The translations under genes were made by a program, and so were the position numbers. The notes under the pieces were generated by a model. The model was given only the letters and a program-made list of their open reading frames with translations, had not been told where the DNA came from and made no database searches. A stretch of 64,000 nucleotides of DNA, from positions 221,214-285,213 of the forward strand of contig KN805372.1 of assembly GCA_000818945.1 (NCBI GenBank), written 5' to 3'. This document shows, piece by piece, positions 19,667 to 30,125 of the stretch (its first letter is position 1; each line of letters opens with the position of its first letter). This DNA is from Schizochytrium sp. CCTCC M209059. Lineage: Eukaryota; Sar; Bigyra; Thraustochytrida; Thraustochytriidae.

Positions 19667-22600
19667 TCATTTCGATCGCCAGCTTGCGCTCTCCGACTTG
19701 CTCCCCTGCGTAGAGAGGTTGCCGGCACTACCAAAAGCGCCAGACTTGGTAGCATGCGGGGCAGAGCTCGAGCTAGAAGCAGAAGGGGCAGGCGCAGCAG
19801 GCTGGGAAGCCGGCTTGGACTTGATAATATCAGCAAAAGACTTTTTCTGTCCCCAGCCGCCTGACGAGGCCCCGGCCGAGGAGGACTGCGACTTGGTCTC
19901 GTCAGCGACACTTGCGTTCGAGCTCGTGTCCGCCTTGGCCGCACCGCTGCCGTTTGCCAACGCGGGCTCAGCCTGGGCCGCTTTTTGCTGCTGGCCAGCA
20001 CCCTCGTCCGCCTTAGAGCCGGCATTCTGCTTCACAGTGGCATCAACCTGGTCAATTACGTCAGTGACAATGTCCTTGACGTCAGAAACTTTGTCCTTGA
20101 CGTCAGAAACTTTGGCCTTGACGGTCGTCACGCCTGGCTTCTCCCAGCCACGCTTGGGTCGCTCCGCTGCAGGCTTCTCGCCGCCATTTCGCGTATTGGA
20201 GTCCGCGGTAGGGGCGATAGTTTGCGCCGCAGGCTCCACCTTGGGCTCCGCATTTTGCTCGACTTGTTTAGCGTTTGAGGCAACGCGAGCAGATGATTCA
20301 TCCGAGCGCGAAGAAGTCTCGGGCTGAGGGGCTTGTTGTGACGCCTGGCTCGCGGCACCAGCAGACGACTCCTTCTCTGAGGAAGGAGCGCTGGCCTCCT
20401 TCTTGGACGCCTGGACAGGTTGCGCTGGTGGCGCCTTGGCAACGGCTGCAGCCCAACTGCTCTTGTTGGAGGACGTCGTCTCGGATCCCTGTAAAGAAAG
20501 AAGATCACCCCAAAAATGCATGACGCGAGGGAAATGTTAGTCCACCAAACACAGTCGCATCAAAAAATCGCCTCATCAATATCCAGCATGACTACCTCCT
20601 CCACACAAGACCTTCTTCTCTTTATTGCTGAGCGTGCCGAGACTAATCGATCCCATCGGTCAAACTGTGAAAGTAAATACTGTGACTTCACATCGTATCA
20701 GGAAAAGCGCGAGTATTTCGCATCGTCACCTGGGATCGATTGAGGCAAACGGCCGCCGTCGCAAAACAAAACAAAAAGAAAAAGACATCTCNNNNNNNNN
20801 NNNNNNNNNNNNNNNNNNNNNNNNNNNNNNNNNNNNNNNNNNNNNNNNNNNNNNNNNNNNNNNNNNNNNNNNNNNNNNNNNNNNNNNNNNNNNNNNNNNN
20901 NNNNNNNNNNNNNNCCCCCCCCTCCCCTCCCCCTCGCTCCCCTCTTTGCTCGCCCTTCATCTCTTTGTGCACGTACCTGGTCCTGCTCGGTGTCTTGCGA
21001 AACGGCGATGGCAGCGTCCGAGGCGCTGCTCTTGACATCAGCCTCTTCTTCAGCTTTCTTCGTGTCGTCCAAAGACGCGGCCTTGCCAGAAAGCGAAGGA
21101 AAATCCTGGGGCTTAAACACGGGAGGCTTGGCCGGAGCTGCAGCCTGACGTTTGGAGCCAGGACCTTGCTGTGCGTTGCTTGGTCCCTTAGTAGACTTCT
21201 TGCGATTCTGTCCGGCGCCAGCAGCCCCAGGACGGCGCGACCCTCCGCGCGACCCGGGACCCGATGCGTACGGGTAGGTCTGGCCCTCGTTCCCGAACTG
21301 GGAACCAGACCCCGTCGAGTTGCTTGCTCCACTCGCAGACGCACGTCGGCGATCGTTTCCGACGCCGCGGCCCTGTCGCTGTCCACTTGAGTTGGAGAAC
21401 TTTGCAGACATAGAACGGTTTGATCGGTTTGTAGAGCCCGCGTTCGCGTTTGCGCTTCCCATCTGCTGTGCCTGCGATGGATCCACCTGTGGAGTTGGAG
21501 TTGTTTCGTTGGCGTGTTAGCCATCAGTAACGTTTCGTTAGCAAACAGATCATCTTGTTTTCTTGAACACCGACAACAACCTCTCCCCCTTTCTCTTCCT
21601 TCCTCTTGCACTATGACTGGCCGGCAATAAATATGGCTGGTGTGTTTTGGTGAGAGCATGATTGTGGATCCCTCATTAGAACGAAAGTTTTCTTCGTCAC
21701 AGCGAGTCGGAGATTGTTCACATATGAGAATCATAGGGAATTGACCACAAACAAGCGACCTCGGCGTCGATACCAACCAACCAACCAACACACAACTCCT
21801 ACCCCCCCTCCGATACACGTGGATCCCTCATTAGAACGAAAGTTTTATTCGTCACAGCGAGTCGGAGATTGTTCACATATGAGAATCATAGGGAATTGAC
21901 CACGATCAGGCGACTACGGCGCCAAAGCTAACCAAGACACCCTTCTAACCCCGCCCCCATCCCTCCCCCATCTCCCCGATAGACCTTGGACCATCACACG
22001 ATGCCAAAGTCCATGAGCGTTGAAGTGACAGACACGTACCTGGTATCCCCAGCCCTGAGGATAATTCATCATGTTGCCATACTGATATGCGTATGGTGCG
22101 TAAGCCCCCGGGGGAACCGCGCCATATGCGCCAGGCTGGACAACATTTGGTAATGGGCGAATCGCCTCCGACTTGAGCCGTGCCTTGACGGCCTGGCCGT
22201 GCAAGGACTTGCCGATGAGGTGAATGATGGCGTCCTTGGCCTCGTCTTCAGTCTCCATCGTGACGAACCATGAGTTGCCGACCTCGCTACGTACAGAGAC
22301 GACAGAGAACTGGGTGTCACTAAAGAGAGAGTGGATATCCTCTTCCTTTGCTTCCTCAGACACTTCCCTGAGAATGATGGTGGTACGGGCCGGACGTTTC
22401 CACAAAGTCTTAATTTTGGTTCCATCCTCGCTAAGCTCGCACACAGAGCTATCCGAGATGGCTTGCACAATAGCATCCTCGCTCTCGGTCAGCTTGCGCA
22501 CCTTGCGAAACGAGGCAATGACAGAAACCGGAATGTACCCCTCGCTGTCCATCTGCGAGAGCATGTAGGCATCCTGGTTGAGGTTCTGCTGACTAAAGTA

Positions 22601-22855
22601 ATATTCCACTTGCGCCTTAATTCGCGCCTTGAGCGTCGCCGGATCCAACTTGGATACATCCACGGGGTCAGCACTGCTGTCCGAGGAATAGCCGGCGCTC
22701 CCGCTCCCCGAAGGGGAGACGGGGCGGTCTTGAGAGCCCTCGGTGGGTGGGGCGACCTCTGGTTCTTGCTGTTGCTGTTGTTGGTCCTGCATCATCTCGC
22801 CCTTCTTTGTGCCGCTAATTGCCGCGTCCAGAAAAGCAGGTGCGGAGCTTACCAT
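19667..22855 (-). CDS. LARP4: La-related protein 4-like (La motif + RRM), three exons
   Basis: Exons are 22855-22040, 21486-20977 and 20488-19667 on the minus strand, giving about 715 residues. Both introns are phase 0, start CAG|GTACGT and end CACAG or TACAG, with CTAAC-type branch motifs upstream of the acceptors. The joins read GWGYQ-VDPSQ and EQDQ-GSETT. Exon 1 carries the La motif (KAQVEYYFSQQNLNQDAYML, then GYIPVSVIASF) and an RRM-like fold (TTIILREVSEEAKEEDI), in the order and spacing of LARP4, which binds mRNA poly(A) tails and promotes stability and translation. Exon 2 is Ser/Gly/Arg-rich and has FKPQDFPSLSG; exon 3 has SWAAAVAKA, a pairing also seen in LARP4-type tails. A 123-N assembly gap lies in intron 2, so intron length there is approximate. 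A GTAAGC right after the ATG could be read as a donor, so the first residues are less certain. Confidence 0.88.
20792..20914. other. Assembly gap (123 N) inside LARP4 intron 2
   Basis: This is a run of unknown bases flanked by an A-rich segment on the left and a C-rich run on the right. That suggests a low-complexity sequence that failed to assemble. It does not interrupt coding sequence in the three-exon model. Confidence 0.99.
21664..21903 (+). repeat. 85-bp direct duplication in LARP4 intron 1
   Basis: The segments 21664-21748 and 21819-21903 are nearly identical, with one visible mismatch (C versus A in the run after aaagtttt). They begin gtggatccctcattagaac and end ggaattgaccac. The unit offset is 155 bp. 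Both copies lie in the intron, so coding is unaffected. Confidence 0.9.
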
Positions 22856-24421
22856 GCTCAGGCCTTTCCGGCCCGTCTTGCCCGCTCTCCACGAGCGCGC
22901 AAGGAATCAAGCGAGTAACGAGTAACGAGTAACGGGCAACGAGCAAGGCAAGCGAGCAAAAGCTTTGCCTCGGACTTTGCTAGCTTGAGTTGACCTGGTT
23001 GGTTTTCGTTGGTTGCTTGGTGGGTTGGCTTGGTTGGCTGCTTGGTTGGTTACTTGCTTTGCGAGTCACGCGAACCAAGGTTTTTCGTCGGCGCGTGAGT
23101 CTGGGACTGTCGCGCTCGATGCTTCACTCGCGTGCTTGCTCGCACACGAGCACGTTGGGCAGCGAGCGAGTAGCCGAGCGTCGGTGAAGACGGCCTCTTT
23201 TGACGGGAGCGCGCGCGAGCGGCCTTGCCTGCTGGTCTGCGCCCGCACGACGCGTGCGAGACGCGACGGGAGGGGGCGGCGCGGGGAACGGAGAGCGGGT
23301 CGGCGGCGCGCGGCGCGAATCCTGCGCCTCGCGTCGCCTCGCGTCGCGTCGCCTCGCGTCGCGTCGCCTCGCGTCGCGTGCGGTGGCGACCGTCCAAGGT
23401 CGATCCGCGGCGGGTCGATTCGAGTTTGAAAATGCTTGGCTGCCAACGCCGCGCCGCGCAAGTGGGCTATCGCCGCCGTTCCGCACTGTAAGCGCGGCGC
23501 CCTCAAGTCGGCTTTCCGCCCTTTCCCCACTTGCGACCCCGCGCCCCGGGATGGATGGCTCTGCTGCTTTTCACAGAGAGACACCAGAGAGGCAGGCCCG
23601 CCCCGCCTTCCTCCTCCTCTCTCCCTCCCTCCCTCCCTCTCTCCCGCGCTCTCCGCGCTCGCTCTGCACGCAGCCAGGCCGGCAGGCTCGGGCGGCCGAG
23701 AAGACCTCGAGACGAGACGAGACGAGACGAGACGAGGCAGCGAGCTAGCGCGCGAGTGACGAGAGAGTGCGCAGCGATTCATTCATTCATTCATTCATTC
23801 ATTCATTCATTCATTCATTCATTCATTCGTTCATTCGTTTCTTGATTCATTCATTCACTCTTTCATTCCCATTCATTCATTCATTCATTCATTCATTCAT
23901 TCACTCACAGTCCTACATTCATTCTCCTTCCTTTACTTATTCGGCCTAAACAAGCGCTCTTGGAGGGTGCCCAGCGTCTAGGAGGTGCTAGGCGCCTCCT
24001 ATGTCAGCCACCGATGCGCGGCAGCGGTGTGTGGTGGTTGGGTGGGCTGGGGGCACCAACTCGACCCATCCCACGCGTCATGATCATAATGGCGGCAGGT
24101 TGAGCGCAAGGAAGCGAGCAACTGCAAGAGCAACTGCAAAGCAAGCAAGCAAGCAGGCAAGCAAGTGGTGGCCGGCGTGGCAATGTCAAGAGCCCGATTC
24201 CTGGTTTTTCTTGGTGGAAAAGGTTGGTGGTGGTTGGAGAAGAGCAGCGCTCGCTGGTGACCATTCATAAGGCCTGCGCGCGAAACTTGGCCACCCGCTG
24301 CCACCTCCTTCCTCTTCCGTCTTTGTTATTTTATTTAGCAGCCTGGCAGGTATTGGTAGGTAGTATATAGATGAGTTCTCGACGTGAGAGCCCAGTGCTG
24401 TTGTTGACATTAGTGTTTTTC
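22856..24421. other. Gene-poor spacer rich in simple repeats
   Basis: This 1.57-kb region lies upstream of LARP4. It contains GAGTAAC repeats (about 22912-22935), a GCGTCGCCTC pentamer/decamer array (23320-23385), a GAGAC run (23709-23735) and a long ATTC array (see the separate entry). Strong GC bias keeps many frames open, but none looks like protein. Confidence 0.5.
23776..23935 (+). repeat. ATTC tetranucleotide array
   Basis: About 160 bp of mostly perfect ATTC repeats with scattered substitutions (ATTCG, ATTCAC). It encodes only His-Ser-Phe-Ile periodic peptides. Confidence 0.95.
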
Positions 24422-24637
24422 TTAAATGGTAGGGCGGACACGCTCAATGCCATCGTTTAATCGCACATTGACGATTGCCATGACTCCGGACGAATGCTTG
24501 ATGCGAGAGAAAGAAGGCTCACTCGAAACTTCGCTCTCGCTCAGCTTTTCGTCACGGCTTGCAGCCTTGCGCGCGGGCTCTCCACTTGCCGCTTCTTGAG
24601 CCAAGTAAAAATGTCTCCTTGCTTCTCGCACATCCAT
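24422..24637 (-). CDS. Possible 71-residue protein, unrecognised
   Basis: This short ATG-to-stop frame (MDVREARRHFYLAQEAAS... ending NVRLNDGIERVRPTI) has a codon pattern resembling neighbouring genes and non-repetitive composition, unlike the surrounding spacer. It lies divergent to TBCK with 145 bp between the two start codons. No family is recognised. It could be a real small gene, the last exon of a spliced gene, or chance. Confidence 0.35.
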   Translation of the reverse strand: MDVREARRHFYLAQEAASGEPARKAASRDEKLSESEVSSEPSFSRIKHSSGVMAIVNVRLNDGIERVRPTI

Positions 24638-24782
24638 CCATCTTCATCTAGGGCCTAGCTGCGCAGGCGATCCCTCAAAAAGTTAGCTAGCTTGTATCTC
24701 TGCACGGGCGAGCGAGAGGGTGAGAGAGAGAGAGAAAAGGCCGTCGTCCACGTCGGGACAGCGCGCCCCGTCGACAAGACAA

Positions 24783-27590
24783 ATGCCACAGCTGCTGCAA
24801 GTCCCGCTCTTGGACGTCTCGGGGGCGCAGGATCTTGCGGAGTCATTTCCTGTTGAAGACATCGATCCCGACCTCGACCTCGCTGCCGACAACGACAACA
24901 ACAACGACAAAGATAAAGATGGCCTCCCCGTGCATGGGCAAAGGCCAAAGGACGAGGTGGCCCGACGCCGCAAACGCGATAGTCGCTTCGGAGGCTTCTG
25001 CGCACGCCTTGGATATCTCGCGCGGGAAGCGAGATCATGCCCGACCCTGGCGCCATATCTTGGCCGTGCGTTCGAATCGCAGACGGATCTTGATGCGTAC
25101 CAAGAGCAAGGGGTCGCTTTTGCAATGCAGGAATCTGGAGAGACTCTGCTTCATGCAGGTTTTGCGCAAGTTCTAGAGCGTGTATCGTTCGAAAGTCCTG
25201 AACAAGAAGAGAAGGAAGCTATTCGTCTGTCTCACCCACGTGTAATGGAAAGTCTGCGCACGATCGCAGCACACCTTGTCGCGGCTCTTGCCTTCTTACA
25301 TGAACGCGGCATAAGTCATAATCTTTTGCATGTTCAGGATGTAGCGGTGGATCTTCGAGACGGTCGCGTCAAGAGGACTCGTCTCGGTGCTTATGCCCTG
25401 CCCTGGCTCGCAGGCCGCATGTTGAGTCGCGACTCCAATTGGCTGGTCTTTGCCGCTCCAGAAATTGTGAAAATGGCACGTCCTGGCTCGTACCAAGATC
25501 CTGCGGCGCTCTTTGCACCGTGGGCTGACGTTTGGGCCCTTGGCATGATCCTCGTGAGCCTTTTCCGCGAGCTTGATCACGAGGCGGAGACAGAAGCCGA
25601 GGCGATCGTGCGATTGACTGAACTCGCGCGCAAAGCAGCAGATCCTGGATCTCACGTCGCATCGTACGTGGATGATCTTCTGCCAACGGATCAGCTGCCT
25701 CTTGACACTGACTTTGTAGACTTTCTCTGTCGGTGTTTGTATTTGCGACCGCGGAATCGCGACACCGCCGCCAAACTGCGCTCGCACCCTTTTCTTTCCG
25801 GCTGCTCACTCGATGAAGCAGCGCAATTTGATCTTTGGAGCGAAGCTCTTGCGGCGCAACCTGCAAAAAAGACGCGCAGTGCAAATCAGATGAAGCAGTA
25901 TTTTCAACTTCGAGGGGCCGGAGCACATTTCTCTGCCTTCGAAAGGCTGCAGCGCCGCAAACTCCCGGGCTGCGTCGTTTCAATCTCTGTAAATCTCGCT
26001 GATGAAATGAGAGATTGTATGGAAGCTCAAGCATCAGCGGCGGCCGCATCATCAACATCATCATCGTCGTTGTCAGAACCGGATCAAAACAGCCATGAGC
26101 TTGATCACGCCACTCAACCCAACCCCGAGGATACGGAACATCGTGCAGACCAGGAAAAGCACCAAAAGCGTTTTGTGCCGAGCGATCAAGAGGGTCCGAC
26201 TCTTGCCGAGCAAGTTCGAGACATCATCAAATTGCAGCAAGTTATGCTCATGCTAAGTTTGCGACGAGAGCACGCCCAGCTTCGCGTAGAGCTGCAAAAA
26301 CTTGTGGATAAAATGAGCGAGGCTGAAATAGCGCCAACAAGAGGAATCGCTCATCAGAGTGGCGTCGGCATTTCCGCTTCTGTGCGCGCTCTGACGTGGC
26401 TTGGACTGCTGGGCGTCCCGCTTGCACCTGCGCCGCCAGGAGGCCATCTTGACGCGATATCGGGCGCTCCTCTGCGGATTGCCTCAAGCGCAGAGTTGGA
26501 GTACAGCATGCTGCAGCCGTTGCTACATCAGGCTCACGAGGTCGACAACCAGCTGCAGCAAGATATCCCTCGTTGCCACCAGTATCATCCCGTCCTTCGA
26601 TCGGGTGAGCTTCGTGAACAAGTGCGCAGAGTGCTCAAAGCCTGGGTCGTGAGTCATCCGCAAGGAGCGTACTGGCAGGGAATGGACTCGATAGCGGCAG
26701 CGCTTTGCGATCTTTACCCAGGAGACGAGGCTGTCTCTTTCGCGGCCTTTGACCGGCTCGTTGCGCACCACTTGCCAGGATTGTTTTTGCGCTCGAAGGC
26801 ACGCAATACGCGTCGGATTCACAGCAGACTCTCTGCAGTGGAGCAGATGCTCGCGTTTCACGATCCCCAGCTTGCGGCGCATCTTCGATCCCTTGGCGTT
26901 GAGACGGAACACTTTGCCCTTCCTTGGGTTCTGACAATGTTTGCGCACGTACTCCCCGTGGGCGCCATTTGGCGCATGTGGGACTTTTGTCTTGCGCGTG
27001 CACCAGGGCGGGGTCTTGTGCTGCTGAGTGTGGCCGTACTTGTGGAGCTCCGAGACGTTTTGCTCTCATATCATGATTTTGGCGACGCTGTCGGATTTCT
27101 CACGCGCCTTCCTGTTTCGCTTGATCGCCTTGTACATCGGTGCCTCAAGCTTGCGCGCGCTGCAGACCGCCTCACGCCTGATCTCACAGCATTGCAAGGT
27201 GATCTCGATCTCCCTTCCGGCACTTCGCCACGTCTGTGTGGTCAAGACGCGCTCCACGGGGTTCGGGATCGTGCCCTCCTCGTCGAGGTGATGTCCTCGA
27301 CAACGTCGCGTCAATCCGGCGACGCAGAAAATGCAGCGGATGATGGTCTTTTCCATCTTGCGGACTTGCGCTGCGGCGAGCGTTCGGCAAGCAAGGACGC
27401 GCAGCGCATCTCCGCCGCGCTCGAGGACTCCGTGCGTGGAAACGGGCCTTCCAAGCACCTCATTGTCCTCACGGGCGCCGACGAGGCGGCAGTTCATACA
27501 TTGGCGACCTCGCTCGTGGCCGAGTCCCGCCTCCCTTTCGTATGTCTACTCCCCAGACCCGTCGAACCGATCGGTCGTCATCGCTCCTGA
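24783..27590 (+). CDS. TBCK: TBCK-like: pseudokinase + TBC domain + divergent rhodanese
   Basis: The protein has 935 residues. The N-terminal kinase-like domain (about residues 90-350) has degenerate catalytic motifs: HRD is replaced by HNL (GISHNLLHVQD) and DFG by GAY, while AAPE is kept, so it is a pseudokinase. The TBC domain (about 590-790) starts IPRCHQYHP and has VLKAWVVSHPQGAYWQGMDS, AFHDPQLAAHLRSLG and LPWVLTMFAHVLP, matching human TBCK closely. The Gln of YWQG is present. A weak rhodanese-like segment (HLADLRCGE, HLIVLTGADEAAVH) ends the protein, as in animal TBCK. TBCK acts in mTOR signalling and in the FERRY complex linking mRNAs to early endosomes in animals. An acidic, Ser-rich linker lies at about 415-475. 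The ATG at 24783 was chosen because the frame extends upstream only to a GTG. Confidence 0.9.
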   Translation: MPQLLQVPLLDVSGAQDLAESFPVEDIDPDLDLAADNDNNNDKDKDGLPVHGQRPKDEVARRRKRDSRFGGFCARLGYLAREARSCPTLAPYLGRAFESQTDLDAYQEQGVAFAMQESGETLLHAGFAQVLERVSFESPEQEEKEAIRLSHPRVMESLRTIAAHLVAALAFLHERGISHNLLHVQDVAVDLRDGRVKRTRLGAYALPWLAGRMLSRDSNWLVFAAPEIVKMARPGSYQDPAALFAPWADVWALGMILVSLFRELDHEAETEAEAIVRLTELARKAADPGSHVASYVDDLLPTDQLPLDTDFVDFLCRCLYLRPRNRDTAAKLRSHPFLSGCSLDEAAQFDLWSEALAAQPAKKTRSANQMKQYFQLRGAGAHFSAFERLQRRKLPGCVVSISVNLADEMRDCMEAQASAAAASSTSSSSLSEPDQNSHELDHATQPNPEDTEHRADQEKHQKRFVPSDQEGPTLAEQVRDIIKLQQVMLMLSLRREHAQLRVELQKLVDKMSEAEIAPTRGIAHQSGVGISASVRALTWLGLLGVPLAPAPPGGHLDAISGAPLRIASSAELEYSMLQPLLHQAHEVDNQLQQDIPRCHQYHPVLRSGELREQVRRVLKAWVVSHPQGAYWQGMDSIAAALCDLYPGDEAVSFAAFDRLVAHHLPGLFLRSKARNTRRIHSRLSAVEQMLAFHDPQLAAHLRSLGVETEHFALPWVLTMFAHVLPVGAIWRMWDFCLARAPGRGLVLLSVAVLVELRDVLLSYHDFGDAVGFLTRLPVSLDRLVHRCLKLARAADRLTPDLTALQGDLDLPSGTSPRLCGQDALHGVRDRALLVEVMSSTTSRQSGDAENAADDGLFHLADLRCGERSASKDAQRISAALEDSVRGNGPSKHLIVLTGADEAAVHTLATSLVAESRLPFVCLLPRPVEPIGRHRS

Positions 27591-28631
27591 TCATCGCAGC
27601 GACAGCATCCAGTCTCGAGACGGCGTGGTAGATCTCGCTGCCGCAGTTGCAGTTTCCCTGCTCTTCCCACCACCACTTGCACCAGCAGCAGCAGCAGCTG
27701 CAGCGATCCAAGCAGTGTCCGGCCACGCCACGCATGCTCGCTCGAATCGCTTGCTGCTGCTTGGTCTTTCTTGCGCGCTGGCAGGGCGTGCGCGTTCCCC
27801 GCCCGGCACGCCGCGCCGCCGCCGATGTGCGGCAGCGAGCCGAGGAAGCCTTTCTTGCCACGCACGCACTGCTGTCCGGGCGGGCGCCCATGACCTTTTT
27901 CAGCTGTTTCCGAGCGCTTCCGGGACATATACGTACATGTCAGGGCATGCATGCACGCACGCGTGCAGCACGCATGCAGCATGCATGCATGCCAGCCTGC
28001 GACTGCGACTGCAACTGCAACTGCGACTTCGGGCGGCCGCGACGCAGGCTTCGCGCCGCGCCTCGCGCGGCCAGCTGCTGCGTGCGGCGCGCGGCGGAGC
28101 TGGTCCGCGGCTTCCGGCGGCGGTCGTGACGCCGCGGCGCGTGCACGTTGTTGACCAGTGGATAAACTCAGCCAGACAGATAGATACGTAGACACAGACA
28201 CACAGACACACAGACACACAGTCAGACAGACAGACTGACTGACTGACTGGCAGGAGGCCAAGGGCACAGTGGGAAGAGGGCAGGGCAGGGGCGCATCGAG
28301 GGCGTCTCGGCACGCGTGCGCGGCGCGGCGCTCGACGCGAGGGCGCGCGAGTCTGTCTGGCCGGGCCGAGCGCAGTCGGGGAGCCAGAAGGCCGCGGCAG
28401 ACCTGCAAACACGGAGGTCGGTCGGCACGCAGCCGCGACTCACGCCGCGCCGCGCCTCGCTCGAGACAACGAAGGCAGCCGGACCAGACGAGACTGAGAC
28501 CGAAAAAAACAAAGAGCAGTTCCGGCGGTCGGGCAGACCACCCACCAGTGGCAAGAGCAAGAGCAAGAGCAAGAGCAGGAGCAGGAGCAGCAAGAAAGGG
28601 AGCAGGCGAAGGGGACGCGCGAGGAGACATC
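27591..28631. other. Spacer before the first PIN-like transporter
   Basis: This 1041-bp GC-rich stretch has GCATGC-type repeats (27940-27990), CACAGACA repeats and GACT repeats (28195-28250) and an AAGAGC/AGGAGC run (28550-28590) in the leader of the next gene. The long minus-strand frame over it is antisense to the transporter start and not a gene. Confidence 0.5.
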
Positions 28632-30125
28632 ATGACGGATGTGGCGTCGCTCATGTGGACGAGCGTCAAGGCGATCCTGCCCGTTTTCATCCTCATGGGC
28701 CTGGGAGCCTGGTTCGTTCACAAGGGCATCCTTGACGCCAAGGCGGCCGGGGCGCTCTCATGGCTTTCCAAATGGCTCTACTCGCCGTCACTCGTTTTCG
28801 TTCGCCTCGGCCAAGGGTTTTCACAGGAACTCTTTGCAGAGGTAGGCATTCTCATGCCAATGGGAATGGTCATTCTCTCCATCAACTTTATTCTCTCACT
28901 TTTGCTCGTTCCCGTCGCAAAGCCCACGCAAGCATTCCGGAAATGGTTCGTGTACTCGATGACTTTTTCCAATATCACAGCGCTGCCGCTCGTCTTTATT
29001 TCCGCCGTTTGCACCGGCGGCAAGATCCGGCGACCCGCAAATGAGATCGAGACACTCTCGCTCTCGGGCGACGACCAGTTCTACGAGAGCGCCGAGTGCA
29101 TCGAGACTGGCGAGCTCTACCTTGTCATCTACATTGCCATTCCTTACGTGTTACTCTTCATGACCGCAGTGCTCATCAAGTCCACCGGCAAATCGCCAGC
29201 AGTTGAGCGTGCCAAGGATGTAGCAAGTGAGGCCAGCGACGAGGAATACACTGCCGAAGTCAACGCACTCGAGGAAGGTAGCAGACAGACCCACGCGGAG
29301 AGCGACAGAGTCGTACGACCGCAAGCCACCAGCGCGAGCGAGAGAATGGACTCGGACATTGTGGAACTTGCACTACCTGCGCCAGCTTCGCCCAGCTCGG
29401 GTCAAGCGGCACCGCACGTTGCAAGGGAAACTTCTGTCGAAGCGCCCAGCTCGGACGAGGTGGTCTTGTCCGCGAAGGAGTCAATAAAGGACGATGCCAA
29501 GAGACCTCCGCAGCCCGCCGACTCTGAAGAAGACACGTCGGAGGCTGCGCCAAGCTGCGGACGCAAATGGGCAGGCATCATGTACGAGGTTGTCATGCAG
29601 CCGGCGGTCCTGTCGCAGATTTTCGGTCTTATTGTCGGCTTGAACCCCAAGCTCCAGGCCTTTGTATTCGACACGAATTCGGCCGCGGCCCCGATCGTCA
29701 GTGTGATGAGAACGTTGGCGCCTGGTCTAGTTTCGGTTGTTATTCTTGCGCTTGCGCTGCTCGTTGGCTCCAAGATGACCAAGACAAAATATAGCGAACT
29801 CCTCGGCGGTGACGAGGAGCGAATGGGCATTTCGCGAAGGACTCTGTTTGTCTTTGTTTTTGGGCGCATGCTCTTTATTCCTGCCGTGTCCTTTTCTCTG
29901 CTCTACCTTGCGATCGACCTTTTCCCTAAGAACCAGATGCTGCTCATGATTCTCTTTTTCGAGGTCTTTGTCCCGACAGCCAACATGTGCGCCATTTGCG
30001 CGCCCCCCGATCAAGGTCAGATCATTAGTCTCGGCATGATTAACCAGTACCTGGTTGGCATTCTTAGCATGACCATGTGGTGTTTCCTGGCGCTCACGCT
30101 CAGCACGGAGGCTGTTTCCATGTAA
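28632..30125 (+). CDS. PIN-like/PILS membrane transporter (auxin efflux carrier family), copy 1
   Basis: The protein has 497 residues. Five N-terminal hydrophobic segments (LMWTSVKAILPVFILMGLGA onward, with YSPSLVFVRLGQGFS and MTFSNITALPLVF) and five C-terminal ones (from PAVLSQIFGLIVGLNP to the end, with FVPTANMCAICAPPDQGQ) flank an acidic, Ser-rich cytosolic loop (about residues 195-315). This is the Mem_trans fold of PIN, PILS and AEC carriers. The asymmetric loop and the NITALPLVF motif fit PILS-type proteins, which act in the ER membrane of plants. The substrate in this organism is unknown. The next gene is a tandem duplicate. The frame runs further upstream, but MTDVASLMW aligns with the start of the second copy. 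Confidence 0.88.
   Translation: MTDVASLMWTSVKAILPVFILMGLGAWFVHKGILDAKAAGALSWLSKWLYSPSLVFVRLGQGFSQELFAEVGILMPMGMVILSINFILSLLLVPVAKPTQAFRKWFVYSMTFSNITALPLVFISAVCTGGKIRRPANEIETLSLSGDDQFYESAECIETGELYLVIYIAIPYVLLFMTAVLIKSTGKSPAVERAKDVASEASDEEYTAEVNALEEGSRQTHAESDRVVRPQATSASERMDSDIVELALPAPASPSSGQAAPHVARETSVEAPSSDEVVLSAKESIKDDAKRPPQPADSEEDTSEAAPSCGRKWAGIMYEVVMQPAVLSQIFGLIVGLNPKLQAFVFDTNSAAAPIVSVMRTLAPGLVSVVILALALLVGSKMTKTKYSELLGGDEERMGISRRTLFVFVFGRMLFIPAVSFSLLYLAIDLFPKNQMLLMILFFEVFVPTANMCAICAPPDQGQIISLGMINQYLVGILSMTMWCFLALTLSTEAVSM

Noticed and set aside
22932..23782. Several 100-240 residue frames around 23.0-23.8 kb on both strands
   Set aside because: All lie over GC-rich decamer and pentamer repeats and encode Arg/Ser/Ala strings.
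27578..28696. 372-residue minus-strand frame before the first PIN-like transporter
   Set aside because: Its start is antisense to the transporter N-terminus and the remainder is microsatellite translation. A similar antisense frame occurs at the second copy (30289-31359), which only reflects the conserved sense sequence.
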